64,000 nucleotides of DNA from contig OX388318.1 in the NCBI GenBank assembly GCA_947579605.1, positions 9,796,001-9,860,000 on the forward strand, written 5' to 3'. Positions 1-11,732 of the stretch are shown piece by piece (positions within the stretch are counted from its first letter, which is position 1; every line of letters begins with the position of its first letter). Source of the stretch: Athripsodes cinereus (taxonomy: Eukaryota > Arthropoda > Insecta > Trichoptera > Leptoceridae). The translations under genes and the position numbers were made by a program. The notes beneath the pieces are model-generated. The model saw nothing but the letters and a program-made list of their open reading frames with translations, had not been told where the DNA came from and ran no database searches.

Positions 1-1185
1 ATTTACCATTGAGATTTCAATATTATTAAATGACTTTTACGATCTAATTCATGATACATGAATGAGATAGATGAAAGAGAAAAATATGATATTAGTATTC
101 ACTGTTACTGTGCTATTTACACTAGTAATATATAAACCAGAGTTGAACGATGTTACGTTTCTCCAATTAGAGAGATGTTACTGCTAAAGTTATTCTTATT
201 TTCTTGGGATATTTTCCATTATGATATATATTCATCTTATCTTCATGTTGTAATCATGAGAGCTTTTACATAAAGTAGACGAATGTCTTTTAGCTTGTTA
301 CGTTAGATATACCGCTTCTTACAAAATACATAACATGTATGGAATCTTATATGGTTAATAGATACTTTAAATACATGTCAATGGAAAAATATTGTGTTAT
401 TGTTCATTGCACATCTCAAATTGTTTGTTTTGCGCTTAAGCTTTCCGTCCGATAGAGTTTCTTGTATCGCACATTACGCGATAAATATAATGAAAACTAT
501 TAAATACCACTGGCAAGAAACATTTGTAACATTCCGTGTTTCAAACAATGTGACATCTCAATTTACTCGATGAAGTAAAAAACTAAGATGCAAAGAAAAA
601 AAAAACGACTTGGTGACGTAGAAAACTTGTACAAGGGTTACTGACAAATTTTCGACGACATTGGATTAAACAAATGTCTTTGGAAACATTGATTCTGAGT
701 AACCATAAGTTATTGAATTGAAAACTTAAAATTATTAAAATCTAATCATTACCGCTTGACAATTTAGATTGCTCGTTTCACATATCCATTTCTGAAATAT
801 CATTGTTTATTTTCTCATAATAATATATTGTGCTTATTGTGTCTGATTCGAATGCACGGCGTGATCAATCTTTCAGAAACAAGACCATATTAAGAGTTAT
901 AATATGGATATGGAGAGGGAATCAAGCAATATGCAATAAGAAAACAAACTTTACCAATACAATTCTATATTATTATTATTCTCCATAATACACGAGCATT
1001 ATTACCGAGTTCTTATTCATGAAACTTGTTTATTCATTCCTTGTGTTCACTTCATATACCTACACGGGTTAATCACATGAATATTCATTACTGAATATAT
1101 ATAATAGCATTCTTGTACAGATTTATGGGTTTCGAGTTAAATTATTGATGTTTAGTACTCCGAGGTACAAGTTTTTACTTACTTT
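1..1185. other. A+T-rich stretch without recognised gene
   Basis: There is no ORF of note, no repeat shared with the rest of the window, and no convincing splice-bounded exon. It is probably intergenic or intronic DNA. Confidence 0.6.
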
Positions 1186-1500
1186 CTTACTTCTGATGGC
1201 CAAAAAGCCCTTGCAGGTCCTTTGCCTCCAATACAATAGATCTCCAAGCCTTTTTATGTTGAGCAATGGATTGCTAGTCATCTTTAGCTAATAATCTTTG
1301 TCTTGGTCCAACGGTCTTCTGCCCTCAGGTATATCCTGCAGAATATCTTAAGTCGCCCTTTCTTCTTCGGATCTAACGACGTGGTCAATCCGTACCAATC
1401 TTCGGGACCTAATCTCACTTGTGACGAAAGGTTGGTTTGTTGTGGAGCAAATTTCTTCATTGCTTTTAAGCCACCGAGTTCCTTCTGTATTTAGAATATT
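1186..1500 (-). pseudogene. Degenerate LINE C-terminus
   Basis: Read on the minus strand, the first part encodes a peptide like AQHKKAWRSIVLEAKDLQGL. This matches the DR..WR..V.EA..LQGL signature that ends many RTE/CR1-type LINE polyproteins. A short CTTA repeat at about 1180-1190 sits where the 3' simple-sequence tail would be. Frames are broken upstream, and GRRPLDQD-like residues lie just before in another frame, so this is an old 5'-truncated copy. No TSD was found. The plus-strand ORF over this stretch is an antisense shadow. I am fairly sure it is LINE-derived, but the clade is not resolved. Confidence 0.6.
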
Positions 1501-1974
1501 TTTCTTAGAATCCGATTTTCAAAAGACAGAAGTCTTTGTTTTTTTTTCAGAATTTGATTCCGAACCATAGATGACCACGGATTTAATGAGGCTATTGTAT
1601 ATTTAAAGTTTTACTCCTCTGGACAAGGACTTAGTTATTAGGAGATTATTCAAGACCGCCGCTGCTCTCATGCCACTCTTTATTCTAGATGTTATTTGTA
1701 CGAGTTTCATGTATTAAAAAGTAAATGATATGGTATTGCAATTATTTCACTTGTGTAATGAACATACTGAAGACCTTGCCTAAACCGAAAGAATAAATGA
1801 TACAGCGCATCATGTCTGTTTTGAACATATATAATTTAGGCTTAATTCGAGTTTTATATGTTCAATTGAATTCAATAAAAATTACGACTTTACATTGTCA
1901 CAACCATGTTTTGATATCTTCCTGTTATTCTATTCTATGTATAAAGAGATTAAATGATCAACTTTAATTTTCAG

Positions 1975-2015
1975 GAGATGATTCACCTGTCCTTTGAGCA
2001 GTGAGTGACTTACAG
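1975..2015 (+). other. Candidate 41-nt non-coding exon
   Basis: A strong acceptor (TTTAATTTTCAG, ending at 1974) and a strong donor (ACAG/GTAAGTC, from 2016) bound a 41-nt segment. All three frames contain a stop, so it would be a UTR or regulatory exon. The call rests on splice-site quality alone and could be chance in A+T-rich DNA. Confidence 0.3.
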
Positions 2016-2504
2016 GTAAGTCAAATAATATTAATTAACAATTTTTTTCTCGAAAACACTGAACATTCTACTTCGGAGTTGTACTTCTATATATTTAGCA
2101 ATGTTTTGTACCGTTTATTGGTCCGTCATTTTAGTTAAAAAAAAAAAAAAACTTAGACCATTGATAGACCAAAACTGATATTTAAAATTTATTTCTCGGT
2201 TCACACGATAAATGTTTTCTCTTAATCCACGAACGTACAGAAAAGCTTTTGTTATTTACCCAGAAAGTTTTCTTCGACTATTCATAGAGAGAAAGTCATA
2301 TCGGCGCATTCTCTGCCATTAAAAAAAGCTTCTTGCGCATTCCATATATTACACTCAGTTAACTTTCACACTCTCACTAGATCAAAATTCTATCAAACAG
2401 TTTCCCTATTGAACTCAGCAATACCCCAATAACTCTCACATTCAAGTTTAGAGTTTTTCTCCTAGTATAGGAAGTAATTGATAGTCTTCCTCCAGTCTTT
2501 TGGA

Positions 2505-2600
2505 GTAATGGTGCCGGCAAACTCCCCTTTTACGACACAAGCTTTTAGCTTACTGTGAAAGGTGTATAAAGTTGTATTTGGGTTTATAACAAAACTCCGA
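2505..2600 (+). mobile_element. tRNA-derived SINE, 5'-truncated
   Basis: It contains GGTGCCGGCAAACTCCCC, a CACAAGCTTTTAGC stretch and the terminal GTTGTATTTGGGTTTATAAC. All three are shared with the SINE copies near 56.4 and 63.7 kb. The tRNA-like head with the A and B boxes is missing. It belongs to one SINE family found at four loci here. Confidence 0.75.
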
Positions 2601-2750
2601 TATATCTTTTAAAAAAAAAATGGATTGTTCGAAAAAACCTTTTAAAGCCGTTCATTATATAAATGAATGAATAAATGAAAGCTCCAAGCACCACGCGAGA
2701 GTAGTCGGTCCACCGGACTTAATGAATTCAACTAAACACTTCCTTGTTTC

Positions 2751-2840
2751 TATAAAACTAAAGCAAAGTATTATATTTCTATTGATCAGCGATTACTGCA
2801 AGTTAGTCTTGTGCTTTAGTCAAAATGTTTGCTAGTAAGT
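2751..2840 (+). promoter_or_regulatory. Candidate TATA promoter with very short first coding exon
   Basis: TATAAAA lies at 2751, and an arthropod-type initiator TCAG lies at 2786-2789, about 35 nt downstream. An ATG at 2825 (context CAAAATG) is followed after only 10 coding nt (ATG TTT GCT A) by a consensus donor GTAAGT at 2835. Insect cuticle-protein and other secreted-protein genes often have a first exon of a few codons followed by an intron, so the arrangement is suggestive. I could not find a convincing second exon with a signal peptide. A ...TTTCAG acceptor near 3315 would continue the frame only into a short hydrophobic A+T-rich peptide. The call is tentative. Confidence 0.25.
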
Positions 2841-5820
2841 ATGAAATTACTTTTTATTACATTGTTAAAAATCGTCATTAGATGCAGGTTGCAAGACGTT
2901 CACAAGAAGAAAGTAAAAAGGTTAAATACAAAGTTGTATTTGCATCTTGTATAGGACTCAGTATTCGAAGTTTTTATTTAAGACAAATATATAATTCATC
3001 CATAGTCAAAGATACCATAAACTAAACACCCAAGAGATTGTTTAAAATGTATCAAATAATGTGGATAAGATAGAAATATACAATTTAATTGAAAATGGAA
3101 AAAATTTCAATTCGTTTGTAAGTATTGGATGGTAAGTAAATTATGTATTTTTAAAATTACAAATAATTAAATTTAATGTTATATTTTTGCAACGTTTATT
3201 TAATATCCTGTTTTATTTCCCGAACACGGTCCGTTGTGTTCACATTGACAAACGTCATTACCTTGAATATATTCTTTATACTTCCCGTAGTCCAGAACAA
3301 TCGCGCAATACTCTTTTCAGTAGCTAATTTTCTCGAATTTCTGTTCTCCGTACAAATAATAATAATAATATTATTTCCATTGTATTTGTTAAATAAAGAG
3401 ATACTTTGAGACAACGTTCAATGAATATAAACATGATGAGTCGCGTCTGTAACATTGCTTTCTTCTATATCTCAACGCCATAAATGTGTGGAAATCTTAT
3501 TGTGTTTCCGGCAGTACTTGTAAAATATAATCTTCTTTATTATACAATCTTATTACACCTCGCAACTATCTGTAACTTTAACTATTGGATACAACGTACT
3601 TTAAATTATTACCAAACAATTCATATTTTTATTGATATTATTCTCATGTCTTATTCATTTCATTGTTCCGCGAGTGTGTGCATAAATGTATCGATAACAT
3701 ACTATCCCATCAACGACATCTTTTCAATCTTTATTTCCACATTTACATATGTGAGGTAACGAGCGTATGAATGCAGAAGATAATAGCAATGCATCTAGTT
3801 GCAATATATTCGTAACAGTGTCTATATGAGTATAGTGAAGAATGTGTTCTGCAGTGTTATCACGTTTTTAGCAGCATCTTGCACGAGCCACACTTCAATG
3901 CGTTTTCCACAGAAACTAAACAGATGTATCGATACAAGACTAATTTTATGCTGTAATAAAAAGGTTTTCAAATCGTGACATAAAGTTTTAGTAGACAATG
4001 TTTGTGAAGGGGGCGAGGAACTTTATGAAAGAAATCGGAGAGTAAAATTTATCGCCCTCATTTTAATTCGAGGTAAAATAGTACTAAAAGCAACTGATTT
4101 GGTTTGGCAGTGGCAATAGTAGTAAACATAAAACGAGGTACTTATTTTTATGCATTTTAAACAAAAGACAGAGTATCATGCAGGTTCATAAGAAGATGTT
4201 TTTATTGTGTCTATAAAATGGCGCACTTATATTTTATCTCAAGATGTGTTTTGAATATAAATGCTGTTAGTGTTTTGATATTGTAATGCTCGTGTAATAA
4301 CATAAATACTCCACTCAGCTTGTAATTTATACTCCTATATTATGATAAGACAACATTATTGTTATTGCGATACAGTTAACAGCAAGTCTACTACAGTCAC
4401 CAGCCACTATACTTACCTATGTATATACCTACATCATAACTAACTATGATACATTACTGACACAATGTAAACATTCATGTAGATTGCAGGCATTATTTTA
4501 TTATAAAATATAATAGTTCAACTTCAGATATACCTACTCTAACCATATTATATGTATGTTATAACAAATTAAACATTTTAATTACTTCTCAGTTAGTGTA
4601 ATCAAGTTGTTTTGTTATTGATACATCATAAACGGGATACATTTGATAATAAATAAATAAACGCTCCTCTTAATTGCTTTAAATTATATATTTACGAGAT
4701 GTTTACGGTTAATTAATTAGTTAAACATAATAACTTAATATACACATAATAAGAAATTAAAATGAATCAAAATGTGCAGTAAATCCAACTGGTGGTTTTA
4801 TAAATTTGCGAGCAGGCTTTCGAAAGTGGATTTATTATACATGTTGTTTCATTTTAATTTGTTATTATAATGAACTTACACAAACCGTCGATCAATTTAT
4901 TATACTCATGATTATCATTGCACTTAAAATTCTACGTATTTTTTTTATGCTTTCATAACAAGGCAATGTCCAATTTACATTATTTTTTTCTTCACTAGAT
5001 TGCTTAAATCAATGGCACAGTAAAGTGTAGATAATATTTATTTCTTTATGGAAAATAGTAATGATTCCTTCTTTGTGTTTATTTTTTAAATAATTTTTCA
5101 ATAAATAAAATTACACATGTCAATAAAATATTTAATCTCAACTGATTCATACTTTATATCATAAAAGATTATATAATTTTTTTTACTCTAGAAAATAATA
5201 TTAATGAAACAATAAGGATTTTGTATCCTATTATACTATATTTGTTACTTAATGAGTAACAAATGCAAACTGTTTTTCAACATATATCCTCTACTATTCT
5301 GAAAGCATGTAACCTCAATTTAAATGGGTTATTTTAATCAAAGATTAAACTATTTCAAGTCAATTTAGAAAGTAGAAGTAACTGTTACTTGTATGTTAAA
5401 TATTAATTTAATGTGACCTCGTAAAAAGTCCATGTGATTTTTACGATCTATAAAAATAATCCTGCAGATTACCTGATTCTTCATTCATGGTGGTAAGGAA
5501 TAAACTTTTTCAGCCGTGCATTTATTTGGTAAGGAATACGGCCGCAATCATATTGTTATTTTTTACTTAGTTATGATTGTTTTATGCAATTATTTCCCTA
5601 CATGGTTCATTTCATTATTATAAAAAAATATTTATTCGTTTTTATGTATAAAATTAAGCTAAGTTTATTGTTATGATATGCTGTTTATTATGATTCATCT
5701 TCATGAAAATACTAGACATTAAATTGGTTGAAATGGTAACTAAACAGAAATATAATTAATAATTTTCATAAAAATATCCACATCTTCTTTGGTAGCTAAA
5801 TATAACGTTCATAAAAAAAT
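2841..5820. other. A+T-rich stretch without recognised gene
   Basis: The short ORFs here (for example 3176-3409 and 3484-3759) are hydrophobic, A+T-driven and resemble no family. No TIR, LINE motif or RNA gene was seen. Confidence 0.55.
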
Positions 5821-5825
5821 ACGTA

Positions 5826-6185
5826 GGGGAAGGTGGGGCAAGACGGGGCCTTTAAGCTAAAATGTCAAAATAAACACATTTTTGTCAATAAACTCTTAAA
5901 AAAAAATATGAAATAAAATAAAATATATATTCATTTTAGTCTACAGTAACATAAAACAATAATAATTTATTTAATTTTATTTCATAATTTAAAATGAAGT
6001 GTTACAAAAATAATGCCGATACAATAATTGAAATTCTTAAAAAAAAAGTTTATTGACACAGACTTTGATCTTTAATCTAGCAAATGATTCACATGAATGT
6101 AAAAATAAGCATCAAGAAATAATAAATATTTTCAATTAAAAAAAGCTTAATTATCCCGGCTTGCCCACGTGTTGGGGCAAGATGG
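5826..6185. mobile_element. Possible MITE with GGGGCAAGA-type inverted ends
   Basis: GTGGGGCAAGACGGGGCC at about 5833-5850 faces its inverse, CCCGGCTTGCCCAC, at about 6155-6168. A second forward copy (TTGGGGCAAGATGGGG) follows at once at 6172. The roughly 300-bp interior is A+T-rich and non-coding. This looks like a short non-autonomous DNA transposon end-to-end with a fragment of another. No clear TSD. Confidence 0.4.
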
Positions 6186-6559
6186 GGTCACTTATACACG
6201 GCGTGAGTCCTTTACACGTTAAACATATAACAAAGTAAAAACAATTTGGCAGACAAATGTAACAAAATGTGAATTGGTACAAATTTATAAAAATAAACAT
6301 TAAGGTGTAACAAAATTAGTAGTAATTAGAACAAAATAACAATAGTAATATTGGTAAAACAATTAATTAATTAATTAACCATATTCTTATCCAGTAAGAA
6401 ACAAACTAATTTTTTAAACAGAATATGACTAATTGAAAACCAAATCGTTTTTTATATTATTTTTGATCACTACAACATAATATATTGAGTAGTAGCTATG
6501 AATGTGCTGGTCAGTAATGAAAATATTGAAATTGGCATTGCCTTGTATTAATTGTATGA

Positions 6560-6786
6560 GGTATGGCTATCGGCACGATATGGTCATGGATTGGCTCGTT
6601 CCAGTAAGCAAATCGTCTTCTAAGAAAATACCATCTATAAATACTACTTCTTCTCAGCATTCCAGTCCACTCCTGGACGAATGCCTCCTCCATTTCCCTC
6701 TAAGCCACTCGATTCTGCGCCGTCTGCATCCAGTTGACCCTAGCGTGTCGAGTGATATTATCCCTTCACCTCATTGGGGGGGATCT
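6560..6786 (-). pseudogene. Degenerate LINE C-terminus (WMQTAQNR..EEAFVQEWT)
   Basis: The minus strand reads PPMR*RDNITRHARVNWMQ then TAQNRVA*REMEEAFVQEWT. This lines up with the LINE end at 50.9 kb (ARWSDDVRRVAGGGWMR, AQDRELWRSMGEAYVQQWT). Two conserved Trp codons have become stops (TGA and TAG), so the copy is dead. Its upstream side is cut at about 6787, exactly where the 6802-6902 RTE fragment inserted. It is therefore older than that insertion. The opposite-strand ORF 6502-6789 is a shadow. Confidence 0.7.
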
Positions 6787-6801
6787 TAAAAATTCTTAAT
6801 A

Positions 6802-6902
6802 CATACATATATCTTCTTCCCCTTGTCCTAGTTGGGTCGGGAGTCCATTGCGCCTAGGTACCTCCTCCAGAGATTCTTGTCCACCGCTGTTTCCAGGACG
6901 TA
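6802..6902 (-). mobile_element. 101-bp 5'-truncated RTE-type LINE copy with 15-bp TSD
   Basis: This is the last ~88 bp of the same family as the full-length element at 32-35 kb (about 7 differences), followed on the sense strand by an ATGT-type tail. It is bounded by a perfect 15-bp direct repeat, TAAAAATTCTTAATA, at 6787-6801 and 6903-6917. The perfect TSD marks a target-primed insertion. Confidence 0.9.
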
Positions 6903-7916
6903 TAAAAATTCTTAATATGGATTAGAATAAGGCATCTTTTTCAACTGAAGTAGTAAAAAATGGAATGCAATTTGGGCACATTGTTCTGAGTTAATAGATG
7001 TTACCGCGATTCTATCTCACCCTTTTCATATTATTGTGTGAAGTAATGAAATGATTATATACGAATTATATATATTTTTTCTGATTATGATTTTATTGCT
7101 CGCGGTTGGTACTTGTACATACAATGCTTGTGTTAATAATACTTTTAACAACAGCATCTGCGTTTAAATTATACGGTGTTTTGGTAAGCTATAAATATTA
7201 TAAAAAAAAACATTGTGGCAACGTTTTACGGCTCACATATTGGAATTTCATAAATGTTTATTTTCACAAAGTGTATCAGATATTTTTTTATTTACGACGT
7301 GCAAATTCGTACAATTTTCTCCTTCTCGTTGTTATCCTCCTCGAATGGTTTAGATAGGCCTTTAAGATAAAACGCACGAGCCAGCGCCAAGTCCGATTAT
7401 TACTGGGCGTGAATATTGGAAAAACTTTTTAGTGCCGAATGCATGAATCCACCCACAATAAAACAGTCAATAAATTTAATCCGTCGTATTTTTTGACCGC
7501 TTTTAAAGCTTTTCCTGAAAGGCTATTATTTTGGTTACATAATATGAAGATACCATACCATATACTCGTACCTACCTACAAATCAAATCAATAAATATAT
7601 ATTTCATTTTATGAATAAATACTTCCTAATATACACGATAAATTCAGCAAGTCTTAAAACTGAATGATATCACTTTTCTGAAAAGAAACAATATTAAGTT
7701 TAAAAACAATTAAATTTTATAGAAATCTAATAAAATGTAGTTATACGATACTTCAGACGATCTTAAATACGTATTATAATGAATAAAGTTTTATATTTCA
7801 TCAAAAGTCCTTGAGTTTAGATGATTTTAATTATTCTGTCATTTAGACGATTTTATATGATACCTTTAAATAAAAAAAAAAGTAAAACCAGAAAATATGT
7901 TATGGATACTAACTAA

Positions 7917-8065
7917 CATCTTCATCCTCTTGTTCTAGTTTGATGGGGGTCCATTGCGTCTAGGTTCCTACTCCAAAGAACCCAAGACATCCGATCCCTC
8001 CAATAATTTTAACACACACATCTGTCAAATGTTCTAGTCAGTTTCTTCTGCAGCGGCTCGCTGAT
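7917..8065 (-). pseudogene. Old degraded copy of the 32-kb RTE-type LINE 3' end
   Basis: The plus strand shows CATCTTCATCCTCTTGTTCT, then GGGGTCCATTGCGTCTAGG, then CACACATCTGTCAAATG. These are recognisably the final codons of the 979-aa ORF at 32.0 kb with many substitutions. No TSD remains. Confidence 0.65.
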
Positions 8066-8139
8066 TTGATGTGATTATCTAAATTACTATATATTTTGTC
8101 TCTCTCATCTAGATGGACGTAAAAAGAGTGCAGGTAATG

Positions 8140-8265
8140 CTTTTCGGCAGACCAGTCTTTCAGGTTGTCCTCTACGGCACATCCTATGTGGAGAAGATTT
8201 GATAAACATAGAATCGAATAACTGGAAGTCAGTAGACGGTCAGTGGGTCTCTATCAATGATATAA
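8140..8265 (+). repeat. Dispersed repeat, shared with 25.86-26.0 kb
   Basis: TTCGGCAGACCAGTCTTTCA, GTGGAGAAGATTTG and AACTGGAAGTCAGTAGAC match GGCCGGCCAGCCCTTCAG, GTGGACAAGATTTG and AAATGGAAGTCACCAGAC at 25.86-25.97 kb. The element type is unknown and it contains no intact ORF. Confidence 0.6.
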
Positions 8266-9365
8266 TAATCTTTTAATGGGAGATTCGTAGCTGGAAGTCT
8301 GGGTAAATTTTCTTATGTAATAAAAATATCGGAATCAAAACTAGTGTATACTGATATTGTTTTATGAGTAGAACATCTCGGTACTGGAGTAATATGGAAT
8401 TTGTGGAGTGGAATTTATAGTCTCATATAGTTAACTCGCAACACCCGAGGCATAATAATGGTAAACGTATCATAAAAATATTGTTTTTCTGCGTGAATTT
8501 AACGAGAGTCGTTAATATTAATTAAAGTATTTTTCTGGTGGTGAACATAAAAGCAAAAAATATTATTCATATTATTATTATTATTACAAAAGCAGGAAAA
8601 ATAGGTAAATTAAATTTATCCTAATTTCACGTTCACTGTGTGATAAGTTTATTATTTTATTTCATTTATACCACTCGTAAATAAGAAATGAACGATCGCA
8701 TACTGAGGCATTGAGTAGGTATCTATGAAACATTATATTTTGATTTTTAAATATCTTTATGTTTAAATCATTTACATAATATTTGTTATCACACTTTAAA
8801 TCACATTATATCACACACTATACCACACTTTAAATCACACTATATCACACTATATTAAAGTGATGTTAATGAAAAACGTCAAATTTTCTTTTCCTGTAAA
8901 ATATGCTTTTGCATATTCGTTATTCTTGTTATATGCCGAAGATATGTATAGCGAGGTTTCGGAGGTCTCTTTTTTTATTCCTTTCACGTTAAACCACACG
9001 AAATCGAGTAATCTTCAGGTATTGAGGTTCTATTCCGAAAGTATAAGTAGTGTAAATTAAAATTATTACTGGAGACGTACCTACGTTTTCAATGTTTTTT
9101 TTGTTGTTTTATACGACTTAATTGAATCTAAATTTTGGTCCAATATTATTATCTATTGTACTACTTAATAAAGACTAGATTAAAAAAAAAACACGAACGT
9201 GATATAGAGATAGTATATATTCAGGTGTCGCAGTCTATAAAAAAATAAATAAATAAACATATGATGGACCTACACAATTTATAGAGAGGTATATTAATTT
9301 ATTATAAAAGAAGTGTGGAACAATAAAATAACAATATATTGATATCTTTATATCTGATTTTTTTT
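8266..9365. other. A+T-rich stretch with a small tandem repeat
   Basis: No gene was recognised. The only structure is the tandem repeat listed separately at 8790-8858. Confidence 0.5.
8790..8858 (+). repeat. Short imperfect tandem repeat
   Basis: About two copies of a ~36-bp unit built from TATCACAC and CTTTAAATCACA are seen, ending at ATATTAAAG. A minisatellite-type expansion. Confidence 0.7.
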
Positions 9366-9369
9366 TTGC

Positions 9370-9560
9370 TTAAATTCTTCTTTTATTAAGTGTCATCTCT
9401 CTGTGAAGGTTGAAGATCATATTAGGGGTATTTCCTTGTTAACGGCGGACCTGAACAGCGATGTCTTGCTACTTCTCTTAGTTGCCTACATTGTATTAAA
9501 TTGTGCAGCCAAGAGATTCTTCCCTGACCTAGTCCTCGTCTTCCCAGGATTATGCCTGAA
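9370..9560 (-). pseudogene. Degenerate LINE C-terminus
   Basis: The minus strand reads GRRGLGQGRISWLHNL, then REVARHR, then a terminal segment ending in an AAGAAG-like then A-rich tail. This matches the RG.GRQR.SWLDN..EW pattern common before the stop of insect LINE polyproteins. Internal stops are present near the end. It is truncated at its 5' end and no TSD was found. Confidence 0.55.
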
Positions 9561-10037
9561 TTATTGATTGAAGGAATTGGTATTTTTCTCCTCTCATTTC
9601 GTGACCTTGTTTTTTTCGTTGGAGAACAACCTCATTGGGGACTATGGTTCTCCAAATTATTTTAAGCTTTCTGTGGATGAGTGTGCAATTCATCTTGAAT
9701 ATCTTTACTTTTTTGCTAAGGAGAGGATAACTAGCATGTTTACTACTTGTAGTTGGCTACCCCACATGTGTGATATAGAGAAGGTTGAACATAATATGTA
9801 ATAACGATGTATGCCTATGTAATTTGTTTTAAGGCAACATATTTATACCAATAATATAATTAGAAAATTGCAAACTCACAGCAAAATAATTAAAATTATT
9901 TATTATGTATTAAACAGTTACATACATTTCCAGTTAATTAATTTTCCCTTTTGTTTCAACACTTTGAATGTTAAACTCCTCTTTTGTAGATAAACAATAC
10001 GTTATGGTTTTTGTATTGACATATAAACAAAGACCAG

Positions 10038-10224
10038 CAGGCCTACTCTTGACACAATGTAAATACGATCTTAATCTAGTCTTGATCTTGACCATACGAC
10101 GCATGAAGGGACTGTGGTAAAAAAAACACCGCGCTACCGCTACCTCGCGATCGGTCAATAGTCACTTCGCGCGTCGTATGATTAAGATTAAGATCATGTT
10201 TAGATTTTGTCAAGAGTAACCCTA
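10038..10224. mobile_element. MITE copy 1, long TIRs, CAG target duplication
   Basis: It is nearly a perfect foldback. The left arm carries CTACTCTTGACACAATG, CTTAATCTAGTCTTGATC and CATACGACGC, and the right arm is its inverse, ending GTAACCCTA. It is flanked by CAG at 10035-10037 and at 10225-10227. It shares arms and core (ACACCGCGCTACCGCTA) with the 52.5-kb copy. The minus-strand ORF 9934-10158 is a by-product of the palindrome. Confidence 0.85.
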
Positions 10225-10880
10225 CAGAATCCTAGTACTAATTTTCTAAGAATTCCGGAAACAAAATTAAAGTCAACACGGTAGACATTTGCTGTTTCGC
10301 TCCGTATTATAAATATTGTTCATAATACTCCTATTCATAACAATAGATTATTATTCACAATCTTGGACTAATGCTTGCTTACTATTGATTCGAAAATAAT
10401 TTATACCCAGATCCAATACCAATTTTTTGTTTCAGTTTCTTGTCTATGATATAAAACTTCTATGGATTGTAGTATATTATAATACTACTACGCGGCACTT
10501 GAGTAATGTGTTGCTATATTTCAACAAAGAACAGCTAGAATTTCAAGGCAGGGTTAGACAGCTGAATAAAATATGGATAAAAGGACATATTTTATTAGAC
10601 AGGTCAAGATTTCACGCGAATGCACTTTTAGGAGTGGCAACGGTAGGGACTTGAGTTATTGGATTTGGATGCAATAATTCATGTAGAGTTTTCTTTTATT
10701 TCTGAAATTTATTTCATCGCGTTGTGTTAAGTCGATTGTAGAGTAATTGAATTATATTGAATAGAAATAAAGTTAAGAGTGCTGTTGACTTATATTGAAT
10801 ACTCTTTAAAAACTATTTTGCATGCTTTGCTTTTCGTTCAATTTCCGGAAAATAAAAGTTTTTATTTCTTTTTTGTACGA
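10225..10880. other. No recognised feature
   Basis: A+T-rich. A 75-codon plus-strand ORF at 10427-10654 has no family resemblance that I recognise. Confidence 0.4.
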
Positions 10881-11045
10881 TTTCGAATGTCCTGTAAAAG
10901 GCAGGTATTCCTAAAACATCTCGTGTAAGGCATTTTTTTCTCAATTTTTTTAATTCGATTTCGTTAAACAAAGTTAACTAATATCCGCTTTAACAATAAA
11001 TTTTTTTAATTCAGCAATGAGATTTGACACCCATCCTGAATTTCT
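10881..11045 (-). repeat. Dispersed repeat DR-1 (reverse orientation)
   Basis: It contains GTCCTGTAAAAGGCAGGTAT and then AATTCAGCAATGAG with CACCCATCCTGAA. These match, in reverse orientation, the better-kept copy at 54495-54736. Confidence 0.65.
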
Positions 11046-11590
11046 AACAATTTACTGTTACGGATATGACAATTCACATGTTTATTACATACAGCTAAAG
11101 TTGATATTTTCTGGTGGATAGTTTACTTGTGGAAGATGCTTTGATGTAGGTTATGAAATAAAATTATTATGCTTTAAACTTTTTTTATCAATGTAATTTT
11201 TTTTGATAATTTTCTTGTTCTATTATTAGCAAAATATAAGAGATTTCTCAAAGAAAAACACCAAATTGAATGGTTTAAGGTGGCTTATTTTATTGTTTAT
11301 AATTGAATGTATTGTTTTTCAATTCTTTATTTGTATTTTCTTAATTAAATACAACATATTTCTCAAAACTCATCCAAAATATGGAATATAATATAATATA
11401 TATACATTAATTTGTATGTATATACTTGTCTTAAATAAGGGCCTTGTTGTATGTGAAATAGAATATCGATATCAAAGAGAGTTGTATTCCTTCAAACTCT
11501 AATAATTATATGTGTCCATTCGTATGCATGTTTATATGTATGTTAACAAACACTAAAAAGGACAAAACGGAGAAAAAATTATAAACACTA

Positions 11591-11732
11591 TACAAGGAAA
11601 AAACACAATTAGTTTTAGTTATTCTTAAAAGATTTAATGAGCAGTGACCTGGTTTCGACTTATAAAGTCATTGTTAAACTGCTTATTAAATCTTTTAAGT
11701 AAAACTCAAACCAACTGTGTTTTTCCATATAT
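11591..11732. mobile_element. Foldback MITE, arms about 52 bp
   Basis: The left arm (from 11591) runs through AAACACAATTAGTTTTAG and CTTAAAAGATTTAATGAGCA. The right arm is its inverse through TGCTTATTAAATCTTTTAAG and CAACTGTGTTTTTCC. The loop contains GTGACCTGGTTTCGAC. No TSD is obvious. Confidence 0.7.

Noticed and set aside
3315..3409. Second exon joined to the candidate ATGTTTGCTA first exon
   Set aside because: The frame would stay open for only about 28 codons of low-complexity hydrophobic sequence before a stop, with no conserved domain.
8790..8858. CRISPR-like spaced repeat
   Set aside because: The units are A+T-rich, contiguous and degenerate, without unique spacers. The window is eukaryotic.
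9934..10158. 74-codon minus-strand ORF
   Set aside because: It falls mostly within the palindromic MITE at 10038-10224. The second copy does not keep the frame.
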